This document shows positions 9,797 to 17,588 of a stretch of 64,000 nt of DNA, piece after piece. A model generated the notes under the pieces. The model saw nothing but the letters and a program-made list of their open reading frames with translations. It was not told the DNA's origin and ran no database searches. This stretch comes from an uncultured Eubacteriales bacterium (GTDB lineage: Bacteria; Bacillota; Clostridia; Saccharofermentanales; Saccharofermentanaceae). The translations under genes and the position numbers were made by a program. The stretch spans positions 62,001 to 126,000 of the forward strand of contig OMWK01000002.1 in assembly GCA_900314745.1 (NCBI GenBank), read 5' to 3'. How positions within the stretch are numbered: the first letter of the stretch is position 1; every line of letters begins with the position of its first letter.

Positions 9797-10365
9797 CAGA
9801 TTTCCATCAATTCCTTTTCTTTCTTTGCACAGTTGTCATCAACTGACTTGATGAACTTATCCGTGATCTTCTGAACCTTCTCCTCGTACTCCTTAAGTGA
9901 GTCGTCCGTAACTTCCTTCTTCTTGTTGGAAGCTCTCATCTTATCGATATACTCACGTCTTACGTTTCTGATTACGACCTTTGCTTCCTCACCATAAGTC
10001 TTAACCTGCTTAACAAGATCCTTACGTCTCTCCTCTGTGAGCATAGGGAAAACGAGTCTCAGCATCTTACCGTCGTTAGTAGGATTGATTCCGAGATCAG
10101 AAGACTGGATAGCCTTCTCGATCTCCTTGAGATTGGATGCATCCCAGGGCTGAATTGTGATCATTCTTGCTTCAGGAACCTGAATGTTAGCTACAGTGTT
10201 GATGGGAGAAGGTGTTCCGTAGTAATCGATCATAATCTTATCGAGTACGTGAGGATTAGCTCTTCCCGCACGGATAGCATTGAAGTTCTCCTGCAGATTG
10301 TCGATGGACTTCTGCATCTTGGATTCTACCTTGTCATAATCAGCCTGTGTGATCTCGATCATCAT
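9796..10365 (-). CDS. frr: Ribosome recycling factor
   Basis: Splits post-termination ribosomes together with EF-G. The 189-residue protein matches the family from end to end: FNAIRAGRANPHVLDKIMI, then the hinge segment YYGTPSPINTVANI, EARMITIQPWD, and helical coiled-coil arms. The start codon is followed directly by a second ATG; the first one sits nine bases after a GGAGG site and was chosen. It lies 21 bases downstream of pyrH, the usual bacterial order. Confidence 0.97.
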   Translation of the reverse strand: MMIEITQADYDKVESKMQKSIDNLQENFNAIRAGRANPHVLDKIMIDYYGTPSPINTVANIQVPEARMITIQPWDASNLKEIEKAIQSSDLGINPTNDGKMLRLVFPMLTEERRKDLVKQVKTYGEEAKVVIRNVRREYIDKMRASNKKKEVTDDSLKEYEEKVQKITDKFIKSVDDNCAKKEKELMEI

Positions 10366-10386
10366 AGTTATTTCCCTCCGGTAATA

Positions 10387-11094
10387 TTATTCAACAAGTG
10401 TTCCTATGTTCTCACCCTTAACGACTCTGACGATGTTGTCAGGATCTTCCATGGAGAAGACATAGATCTTAGTGTGATTGTCTCTGCAAAGCGCAGCCGC
10501 CGTAGCATCCATAACCTTAAGATTGGAGCTCAATACTTCATCATGAGTAACCTTATCGTAGCGGACAGCATCTGAATACTTATTGGGATCCTTGTCATAT
10601 ACTCCGTCAACCATTGTGGCCTTAAGGAAGATATCTGCACCGATCTCTGTAGCTCTTAATGCAGCACCTGTATCTGTTGAGAAATAAGGATTACCTGTGC
10701 CGCAGGCAAAGATTACGATTCTTCCCTTCTCAAGGTGACGTACAGCTCTTTTCCTGATGTAAGGCTCAGCCATCTGTCTTACGTCAACAGCTGAGAGAAC
10801 TCTCGTGACGGCACCATGCTGCTCGAGTGCGTCAGACAGCGCAAGAGAATTCATCAATGTGGCGAGCATACCCATATGATCGGCGGTTACACGGTCCATC
10901 TTCTCCGAAGATCTTCCTCTCCAGAAATTACCTCCGCCTACAACAATTGCAACTTCAACTCCGAGATCTGAAACCTCTTTGATCTTGCCTGTGATCTTAT
11001 TAACCACATCATCATCAATACCGACTTTCTTATCGCCGGCAAGAGCCTCGCCGGACAACTTAAGAAGAATTCTTTTGTACTTAATCTCTGACAT
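10387..11094 (-). CDS. pyrH: UMP kinase
   Basis: Phosphorylates UMP to UDP; hexameric amino-acid-kinase-fold enzyme. Motifs seen: [13 protein letters not shown] at 8-20, [49 protein letters not shown], and [15 protein letters not shown]. At 235 residues it is full length. It is the first gene of the minus-strand run ending at galM and lies directly behind a well-matched promoter at 11119-11147, with a GGAGG ribosome site before the ATG. Confidence 0.97.
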   Translation of the reverse strand: MSEIKYKRILLKLSGEALAGDKKVGIDDDVVNKITGKIKEVSDLGVEVAIVVGGGNFWRGRSSEKMDRVTADHMGMLATLMNSLALSDALEQHGAVTRVLSAVDVRQMAEPYIRKRAVRHLEKGRIVIFACGTGNPYFSTDTGAALRATEIGADIFLKATMVDGVYDKDPNKYSDAVRYDKVTHDEVLSSNLKVMDATAAALCRDNHTKIYVFSMEDPDNIVRVVKGENIGTLVE

Positions 11095-11118
11095 AAATAC
11101 CTCCGTTTTTCCTTATCT

Positions 11119-11147
11119 ATTTTATTTATTTTTCATGGAGTTGTAAA
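11119..11147 (-). promoter_or_regulatory. Sigma-A-type promoter of the pyrH operon
   Basis: Read on the minus strand, TTTACA (11147-11142) is followed after exactly 17 bases by TAAAAT (11124-11119), each one mismatch from the vegetative consensus. The -10 lies about 25 bases before the pyrH ATG, leaving room for the GGAGG ribosome site. No other comparably good promoter was noticed in the gaps of the run down to galM. Confidence 0.7.
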
Positions 11148-11217
11148 CCAAACGACACACTAACGAATGGTTATTTTTGTAAAATCTTTTTATCAAATGA
11201 AATTTTGGAGGTTACTT

Positions 11218-11664
11218 ATGAGTTTGTTATCCGAATTTAAAGATTTTGCCCTCAAGGGAAATGTTATGGATATGGCTGTCGGTGTTATCATCGGTGGTGC
11301 TTTCAGTACTATCGTTACTTCCCTGACAGACAATTTCATCACTCCTCTTATCGGTCTTGTAACAGGCGGTGCTCAGAAGGATGAGAACGGTGTTATCCAG
11401 ACTGTAGCAGGTACATTTAATATCAATGGATGCGAGTTTAATTACGGTGCATTCATCTCATCAGTAATAAACTTCCTTATCATAGCCCTGATCCTCTTCC
11501 TCTTGCTTAAGGCTATCAATACAGCTACATCCAAGGCTGCTGCACTCGCTGCTGCCAAGCTTAAGAAAGAGAAGGAAGAAGAAGCAGCTAAGCCTGCTGA
11601 ACTTTCTGAGGAAGTTAAGCTCCTCACAGAGATCAAGGATCTCCTCGCAGAACAGAAAAAGTAA
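11218..11664 (+). CDS. mscL: Large-conductance mechanosensitive channel
   Basis: Pentameric tension-gated channel that releases solutes on osmotic downshock. From the ATG at 11218 it has 148 residues: an N-terminal amphipathic helix and pore helix (EFKDFALKGNVMDMAVGVIIGGAF), a periplasm-type loop, a second membrane helix, and a charged C-terminal bundle. An upstream in-frame ATG at 11167 would add 17 atypical residues; 11218 is preferred because GGAGG lies about six bases before it and it matches the family start. It is a single-gene unit with its own terminator. Confidence 0.95.
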   Translation: MSLLSEFKDFALKGNVMDMAVGVIIGGAFSTIVTSLTDNFITPLIGLVTGGAQKDENGVIQTVAGTFNINGCEFNYGAFISSVINFLIIALILFLLLKAINTATSKAAALAAAKLKKEKEEEAAKPAELSEEVKLLTEIKDLLAEQKK

Positions 11665-11690
11665 TCGTACTTTCGGGCATTTGCAAAAGG

Positions 11691-11732
11691 TAAAGGCTGT
11701 CATTCGTGACAGCCTTTACTAATGCCTTTTTT
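11691..11732 (+). terminator. Rho-independent terminator of mscL
   Basis: A perfect 12-base stem, TAAAGGCTGTCA (11691-11702) with TGACAGCCTTTA (11707-11718), closes a TTCG loop. A run of T residues follows at 11727-11732. Confidence 0.85.
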
Positions 11733-11743
11733 ACATAAAAAGA

Positions 11744-11763
11744 AAGCCGCCATAAGGCGGCTT
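11744..11763 (-). terminator. Rho-independent terminator of the ispH-S1 operon
   Basis: AAGCCGCC (11744-11751) pairs perfectly with GGCGGCTT (11756-11763) around an ATAA loop. On the minus strand the stem is followed by a T-rich tract. It lies about 25 bases past the stop of the ispH-S1 fusion gene and back to back with the mscL terminator. Confidence 0.85.
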
Positions 11764-11788
11764 ATCTTATCTTTATCCAAGTAGGATA

Positions 11789-13822
11789 TTACTCTTCAGA
11801 AGAAGCTTCCTCAACAGGAGCCTCAGCTTCAGCACCCTCGCTTACGGAGTAGATATCATCCTCTTCAGGATCGATGGGCTCTACTTCCTTAATGCTGATG
11901 GAGATCTTCCTCTCAGCAGGCTTGATGCTTGTAACCTTAGCTGTTACTTCCTGACCGATGGAAAGAACATCAGAAGGGCTCTTAAGTCTTACGTTAGAGA
12001 TCTGTGATACGTGGCAGAGAGCATCGAGATCAGGCTCAAGCTGTACGAATGCACCGAAGTCAGTGAGTCTTACAACTGTACCCTTAACGATAGCTCCAAC
12101 GGGGATTCTCTCCTCGATGTTGTAGAAAGGATCATCCTCTTCCTTCTTGAATCCGAGTGAGATCTTCTTTGTCTCCTTATCAAAGCTCTTAACGTAAACG
12201 TCAACTTCCTGTCCGATAGAAAGAACATCAGAAGGCTTGGAAATTCTCTTCCAGGAAAGCTCTGTGATATGGACAAGTCCGTCTACGCCGCCGATATCGA
12301 TGAAAGCACCGAATGCAGGAAGAGATCTTACGATACCCTTGTAGTGCTTGCCCACTTCAATGCTGTTCCAGACTTCTTCTTCCTTAGCCTTCCTCTCCTG
12401 AATGAGGATCTGGCGGTGTGAACCGGATACTCTGAGTCTGTGCTTCTCTGTATCGAACTTAGTGATGAGGATCTCGATCTGCTGACCCTTCAAGGCGTCA
12501 AGATCCTTAACCTCACCCATCTTGATCTGTGTCTTATGGATATAGATGTCGATTCCGCCGTAATTAGCGATGACACCGTCTTTAACAGAACCCGTGATAA
12601 CAGCAGTAACAGGAGTCTTATTCTCGTATGCTTCCTGAAGAGCCTGCTTGTTCTTCTCAAAATCAAGAGCTGACTTGGAAAGGATGATCTCCTTGCCCTG
12701 ATCTGTGTTCTTGATGCTCTTGATTACTACTGTAACTTCCTGCTTGTTTGCGACAGCGTCATCAAGATTGAAATCGGTGTCGCCTGCGAATTCGCGAAGG
12801 GCAATCTTTCCATCGGACTTATCACGGATATCAACATATACATAATCTTGGTCGTACTTTGTGATAACTCCCTTCACTACAGCATTTCTTCTAAGCTGGG
12901 GAATACTCTCAATATACTCCGCAAAATTTGTATCAGTCTGTTCCTGATCCGCCAGAATTTCCTTCTCGTTCTCGTCCATTGCCTGAACAACCTCCAAAAT
13001 AATTGCTTCCGGTGTAGATGCACCTGCAGTCACTCCTACGGTATCATCAGGCTTGATCTTACCATCACTGATAAGTCCTCTGACGTCCTCGGCATCACGC
13101 ACAAGATACGTTCTACAACAGCGACTGACCGACACATCAAAAAGTTTCTTTGTATTCGAGCTGTGAGCCGAACCGATGACTAACATCACGTCAACCTGCT
13201 CTGAAATACGCATAGCTTCCTTCTGCCTACAGACAGTCGTATTACATATTGTATCAAAAATCTGATCTTTTGCAATTTTATTTTCAATATTTGCACAAAT
13301 TTCGGCAAAGGCATTCGTCGAGAAAGTCGTCTGGGATATAACCACCGTGTTGTCGGGGTCTATATTAAGCCCGTCAAGCTCCGAAGCAGCGCTTATTACG
13401 CTCACGGATTCAGGCGCCTCGCCCGTTATGCCGACTACTTCAGGATGCCCCGGAGTACCCGTAAGAATTATCTTCCTGCCCTTTGCCGCCTCGTCGGATA
13501 CGATCTTGTGGATCTTAGTGACAAACGGACACGTACAGTCATGTACAGTCACACCCTTTTCGACCAGGATTCGCTTCTGTTCCGGTGTAACGCCGTGAGC
13601 ACGTATTATTACCTGACTTCCGGCGGGAACGTCACTTGCATCGTCAATGATCTCAAAGCCCTTGCTTAGAAGGTCGCAAGTCACCTTCTCGTTATGCGTA
13701 AGCTCTCCAAGCATGATAAGCCTTGTGCCGTCAACATGCTCCTCAGCCATCTTATAAGCCGTCTCAACTGCATTCTTAACACCGAAGCAGAAACCGGCCG
13801 ATTCAGCTCTTATGACCTTCAT
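11789..13822 (-). CDS. ispH: IspH (HMBPP reductase) fused to four S1 RNA-binding domains
   Basis: Residues 1 to about 285 are 4-hydroxy-3-methylbut-2-enyl diphosphate reductase, the last MEP-pathway enzyme. The iron-sulfur cysteines are Cys12 (GFCFGVKNAV), Cys98 (CTCPFVTK) and Cys193 (TICNTTVCRQ). Residues from about 310 to 640 hold four S1 repeats (for example KGVITKYDQDYVYVDI, HYKGIVRSLPAFGAFIDI, VKGTVVRLTDFGAFVQL), and an acidic tail follows. The frame is continuous for 677 codons with no stop or frameshift at the junction. Such IspH-S1 fusions are known in Clostridia, where the S1 half is thought to serve as ribosomal protein S1. It overlaps cmk by four bases. Confidence 0.95.
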   Translation of the reverse strand: MKVIRAESAGFCFGVKNAVETAYKMAEEHVDGTRLIMLGELTHNEKVTCDLLSKGFEIIDDASDVPAGSQVIIRAHGVTPEQKRILVEKGVTVHDCTCPFVTKIHKIVSDEAAKGRKIILTGTPGHPEVVGITGEAPESVSVISAASELDGLNIDPDNTVVISQTTFSTNAFAEICANIENKIAKDQIFDTICNTTVCRQKEAMRISEQVDVMLVIGSAHSSNTKKLFDVSVSRCCRTYLVRDAEDVRGLISDGKIKPDDTVGVTAGASTPEAIILEVVQAMDENEKEILADQEQTDTNFAEYIESIPQLRRNAVVKGVITKYDQDYVYVDIRDKSDGKIALREFAGDTDFNLDDAVANKQEVTVVIKSIKNTDQGKEIILSKSALDFEKNKQALQEAYENKTPVTAVITGSVKDGVIANYGGIDIYIHKTQIKMGEVKDLDALKGQQIEILITKFDTEKHRLRVSGSHRQILIQERKAKEEEVWNSIEVGKHYKGIVRSLPAFGAFIDIGGVDGLVHITELSWKRISKPSDVLSIGQEVDVYVKSFDKETKKISLGFKKEEDDPFYNIEERIPVGAIVKGTVVRLTDFGAFVQLEPDLDALCHVSQISNVRLKSPSDVLSIGQEVTAKVTSIKPAERKISISIKEVEPIDPEEDDIYSVSEGAEAEAPVEEASSEE

Positions 13823-14490
13823 TCTTTGATGTAACTTAAGAGAAGATCCAGCGTCTCCTCTATACCGATATCAGAAGTATCGATCTCAACAGCATCATCA
13901 ACCTTAACAAGAGGTGATGCTGCTCTCTCAGAATCCTGCTTGTCTCTCCAGATGATATCCTTGAGAACATCCTCGTATGTCTGGTTGTTGTCACCCTTCT
14001 GCGTAAGCTCGAGGAATCTTCTCTTGGCTCTAGCTTCTGCAGATGCCGTAAGGAAGAACTTGTACTTCGCATTGGGAAGAACTACGGAGCCTATGTCCCT
14101 GCCGTCTACCACAAAGCTCTGGTCTGCTGCGATCTTCCTCTGCATCTCGACCATTGCAGTACGTACAAAAGGCCATGTGCTGATGTTGGAAGCAGCCTTG
14201 GAGACCTCCTCAGTCCTGATGGAACCCGTTACATCCTCACCGTTAAGGATCATGTGCTGAACGCCGTCCTGAAACTTTATCTCAAGCTTCATGGAGCCGA
14301 GCATCTTCTTTACGGCCTCCTCATCCCTGGTGTCGACACCTGTCTTTATCGAGCAGAGCGCACAAGTTCTGTACATTGCGCCGGTATCGAGGTACATGAT
14401 ATTAAGAGCCTTCGCGGCACCCTTGGCAAGAGTTGACTTGCCTGAGCCTGAAGGACCGTCTATTGCAATCTGATATACATTCTCACTCAT
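13819..14490 (-). CDS. cmk: Cytidylate kinase
   Basis: Phosphorylates CMP and dCMP. The P-loop IDGPSGSGKSTLAKG is near residue 9, followed by the CMP-binding segment YLDTGAMYR, then VDGRDIGSVVLPNAKYKFFLTAS and a C-terminal lid region. At 223 residues it is normal. It overlaps the ispH-S1 gene by four bases and the RpiR gene by eight. The cmk-S1 adjacency is widespread in bacteria, which supports the S1 half of the next gene acting in translation. Confidence 0.96.
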   Translation of the reverse strand: MSENVYQIAIDGPSGSGKSTLAKGAAKALNIMYLDTGAMYRTCALCSIKTGVDTRDEEAVKKMLGSMKLEIKFQDGVQHMILNGEDVTGSIRTEEVSKAASNISTWPFVRTAMVEMQRKIAADQSFVVDGRDIGSVVLPNAKYKFFLTASAEARAKRRFLELTQKGDNNQTYEDVLKDIIWRDKQDSERAASPLVKVDDAVEIDTSDIGIEETLDLLLSYIKE

Positions 14491-15397
14491 TCTTGTTTAT
14501 CTCCTCATCTGCAGTTCTGTCTGCCTGATCTCTGCCACCATTATATACCTGGTACTGGGACCACAGTATTTCAAGGGATTCGAACGAACTTCTTATGTGA
14601 TCTCTTCTGTGAATTCCGAGCGTAACAAGAAGAGCGTTTATAAGCGACAGGGGTGCTGCAAGCGAATCAACAAAAGAAGCCATGCTCGACTTAGCAAAGA
14701 GCTTGATGTCCGCATGCTCCGTCATCGCCGTATTGTCCTTGTCCGTTATCGCGAGTACAGTGGCGCCCTTCTTCTTGGCGTACTCCATGGAATTGATCGT
14801 CCTCTGAGAATACCTCGGGAACGAGATGCCTATCATGACATCATCTGAAGTTATCGGCATTATCTGCTCGAATACTTCGTTGGTGCTGTTGGAATGTATA
14901 TGCACGACCTCATCGAAAAGCAGCGTCATGTAAAAATGCATGAACGACGACAGAGGAGCACTGGAACGAAGACCCATGATATAGATCTTACGGGCGTTAA
15001 GGATGGCGTTTACGGCCTTTGCCATCGATTCATCATCGAGATTCGCGAGAGTCTCCTTGAGATTATCCATATCGCCCTTGATGATGTCTCTTACCGCAGT
15101 CTCGTCATCAACGAATCTCTCGGTATAGTTAAGTCTCTGGACTGAAGTAAGCTTGGACTTGAGCTCCTCCTTAAGAGCTGTCTGGAAATGCGGATATCCC
15201 TCAAATCCCAGCTCTGTAGTAAATCTTACTACCGTGGATTCGGAAACGCCCGTCTCCTCGCCGAGTTTGCTGGCTGTCATGTATGCAGCTTTGTCATAAC
15301 TCTCGATTATGTAATTAGCGATAGCCTTGTGCCCCTTACTCATACGGGGAAGTCTTTCAGTTATGAGCTCAATTATGCTCTCCATCGCCTTCTTCAC
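14483..15397 (-). CDS. MurR/RpiR family transcriptional regulator with SIS domain
   Basis: An N-terminal helix-turn-helix domain (about 5-85, with KLGEETGVSESTVVRFTTELGF) is followed by a sugar-isomerase (SIS) domain (about 115-260, with IYIMGLRSSAPLSSFM and DDVMIGISFPRYSQ). Such proteins sense phosphosugars. The first possible start is GTG at 15397, five bases after AAGGA; an ATG at 15385 gives the usual family N terminus and is equally possible. Either way it overlaps the end of scpB. It sits among housekeeping genes with no sugar-utilisation gene beside it, so its targets are unknown. Confidence 0.9.
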   Translation of the reverse strand: MKKAMESIIELITERLPRMSKGHKAIANYIIESYDKAAYMTASKLGEETGVSESTVVRFTTELGFEGYPHFQTALKEELKSKLTSVQRLNYTERFVDDETAVRDIIKGDMDNLKETLANLDDESMAKAVNAILNARKIYIMGLRSSAPLSSFMHFYMTLLFDEVVHIHSNSTNEVFEQIMPITSDDVMIGISFPRYSQRTINSMEYAKKKGATVLAITDKDNTAMTEHADIKLFAKSSMASFVDSLAAPLSLINALLVTLGIHRRDHIRSSFESLEILWSQYQVYNGGRDQADRTADEEINKNE

Positions 15398-16040
15398 CCT
15401 CTTCCTTTACTTCTTCATCCATAAATCCGTCTATGGTCATCTGTCTGTCATCGTTGCCCGCAGCCTTATCGAGGGACTCCTCAAGATCCCTGATCGTCTG
15501 ATAAGACATGAGCTCAAGAGACGGAAGTTCATCTACTGAACTAATGCCGAACTCCATAAGGAACTGCTTGGACGTCTTGAACAATGCAGGTCTTCCAGGA
15601 GCGTCAAGATTGCCGCACTCCTCTATCCAACCCCTGTCTATGAGTCTTGAGATAATAGAATCTGATGATACGCCTCTTACTGACTCAACCTGGGCACGAG
15701 TAACCGGCTGGTTATAAGCAATTACGGCCAATGTCTCATATGAAGCCTGCGAGAGCGGCGGATGCATCTTAGGTGAGAACATCCTCTCCAGAACCTTCTT
15801 CATCCCGGGCTTTGTGGACATGACATATGAATTCTCGATTCTCCTAACGAGAAGACCTCCCCACGGATTATTCTCATAAGCCGTGATAACACCCTTCATT
15901 ACTTCGTTTACCGTACTGACATCAACATTAAGGATCTCAGCCATACGGTCTGCGGGAACGGGATCACCGGAAACAAAAAGTATTGCTTCACAGGCAGGTG
16001 ACAGTTCCTGATATGTCAGCTCGAATTCGTCCTTCTCCAT
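15369..16040 (-). CDS. scpB: Segregation and condensation protein B
   Basis: Winged-helix kleisin-binding subunit of the SMC-ScpAB chromosome-condensing complex. The 223-residue protein has two winged-helix units; typical segments are EAILFVSGDPVPADRMAEIL and LSQASYETLAVIAYNQPVTRAQVESVRGV, then SRLIDRGWIEECGNLDAPGRPALF. The C-terminal tail is acidic. The start overlaps the scpA stop by one base (TAATG), so the two subunits are probably made in step. Confidence 0.95.
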   Translation of the reverse strand: MEKDEFELTYQELSPACEAILFVSGDPVPADRMAEILNVDVSTVNEVMKGVITAYENNPWGGLLVRRIENSYVMSTKPGMKKVLERMFSPKMHPPLSQASYETLAVIAYNQPVTRAQVESVRGVSSDSIISRLIDRGWIEECGNLDAPGRPALFKTSKQFLMEFGISSVDELPSLELMSYQTIRDLEESLDKAAGNDDRQMTIDGFMDEEVKEEGEEGDGEHN

Positions 16041-16801
16041 TACTTTCCCTCACCCTTCTCTTCTAAGAGTATTACGTCAAAAGGCTTCTTCTGAGTAGCA
16101 TCAACCTTGTTATTGCGTAAAAGCTCCAGCACAGCAAGAAAGCTTACTATCCTGTCGATCCTGTCGACCTTCTTCCCTTCGAAAAGCTCGTGGAAGAACA
16201 TCTTTCCTCTTCCGGATATCTTGAGCCATACGCTCTTCATTCTCTCCCTTACCGAGAGTTTGTCTCTCTTAAGGATATGAGTGATCTTCGTGGACAGATC
16301 AGCAAATCTGATCTCATTACGCTTGCAGATATTATCTATAGCTCTGGAGAACTCCTCTGGAACGAACTCCTGCGGAGGATAAACGATCTTGATATCCATC
16401 TCCTTTGCCGTTGCAGGAAGCCTAAGCATGCAGTCTCTGTACTGTTCGTTTCTGCTTCTAAGCTCCTTGGCAAGCATCTTGCATCGCTTGTACCTTAGGA
16501 GCGATATTACGAGTTCCTCTCTGGGGTCTTCCTCGCCTTCACCCGCCAGATCATTTCTAGACGGAAGCATTATTCTGGATTTGATGTGAATCAGCGTGGC
16601 CGCCATTACGATAAACTCGGATGCTATCTCCATATCAAGACTCTTCATCTTGTTAAGATAGTCCATATACATCTCGGTTATCTCGGCAATCGGGATATCG
16701 AATATATCGATGTCATTCTTCTGAATTAAAGAATAAAGAAGGTCCAGAGGACCTTCAAACTCCCTTATGTGGATATTCGGGGGAACCATCACTTCGCTCA
16801 T
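16040..16801 (-). CDS. scpA: Segregation and condensation protein A
   Basis: Kleisin subunit that bridges SMC heads. The N-terminal signature FEGPLDLLYSLIQKNDIDIFDIPI is followed by ITEMYMDYLNKM and ASEFIVMAATLIHIKSRIMLP; a C-terminal winged helix ends the protein. The ATG at 16801 is preferred because GGGG lies about six bases upstream. A GTG at 16807 that overlaps the stop of the M50 protease gene is the alternative and would add two residues. Confidence 0.95.
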   Translation of the reverse strand: MSEVMVPPNIHIREFEGPLDLLYSLIQKNDIDIFDIPIAEITEMYMDYLNKMKSLDMEIASEFIVMAATLIHIKSRIMLPSRNDLAGEGEEDPREELVISLLRYKRCKMLAKELRSRNEQYRDCMLRLPATAKEMDIKIVYPPQEFVPEEFSRAIDNICKRNEIRFADLSTKITHILKRDKLSVRERMKSVWLKISGRGKMFFHELFEGKKVDRIDRIVSFLAVLELLRNNKVDATQKKPFDVILLEEKGEGK

Positions 16802-16803
16802 GC

Positions 16804-17583
16804 TCACCCCAGGTATCCGATAAGACCGGCTATTGTATTTATGAGAAGCATTGCAGGCATCTGAATGAATCCCATGATCGTGCCAAGAACATCGAAGCGA
16901 CCGAAGTCTCCGAGAATAATAAGTACCATGAGGACCATCGGACCATATCGGGCAAATGATCTGAACCCGTCGGAATATGTAACCTTGACAGGAAGAAGCT
17001 GCTCAATCACATGGAATCCGTCGAGCGGAGGTATCGGAAGAAGGTTAAATGCCATAAGTGACATCGAGAATATGAACGTGTAGTAAAACAGCCAGCAGAA
17101 TACGGCTCCGTAGAAAGGAACCCCCGCCTGTCCCTCGATTCCCGCAGCAAAATACAGACTGCAGTCAATTACAGGAACCGTTGTCGGGAAACCCGTTGCA
17201 AACATGATGATTGAAGCGATTATCATTGAAACCAGTGCAACGAGGAAGTTGCCGAACACACCTGCGAGGCTGACCATGATATTCATGAGTCTTCTGCTCT
17301 TGAACCTCTTAAGTCTCGAAGGGTTATACATTACAGGCTTTCCCCATCCGAAGCCTACGAGAAGAAGCAGGATCGTACCCATCGGATCAAGGTGAGCCAA
17401 CGGATTCATCGTTACTCTTCCGTAAAGTCTCGGAGTATCATCACCCAGCCAGTCGGCTACGAAGGCATGCATGAACTCATGGAAAGAAAATGATACAGCC
17501 AAAGCGAAGAACATGATGATGCACATCATGATCATCTGGGGAACTGTAAGGTTTCCGCTGTTTCTCAGTAACTGTATCAGCAT
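16804..17583 (-). CDS. Site-2 protease (M50 family) membrane metalloprotease, short form
   Basis: A 259-residue multi-pass membrane protein with the zinc motif HEFMH at 35-39 and the third ligand in NLLPIPPLDGFHV. The segment GRVTMNPLAHLDPMGTILLLLVGFGWGKPV is characteristic of the small YwhC/S2P-M50B group, which lacks PDZ domains. It lies five bases after ileS and just before scpA, an arrangement seen in other clostridia. The substrate is unknown. Confidence 0.92.
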   Translation of the reverse strand: MLIQLLRNSGNLTVPQMIMMCIIMFFALAVSFSFHEFMHAFVADWLGDDTPRLYGRVTMNPLAHLDPMGTILLLLVGFGWGKPVMYNPSRLKRFKSRRLMNIMVSLAGVFGNFLVALVSMIIASIIMFATGFPTTVPVIDCSLYFAAGIEGQAGVPFYGAVFCWLFYYTFIFSMSLMAFNLLPIPPLDGFHVIEQLLPVKVTYSDGFRSFARYGPMVLMVLIILGDFGRFDVLGTIMGFIQMPAMLLINTIAGLIGYLG

Positions 17584-17588
17584 CTTCT

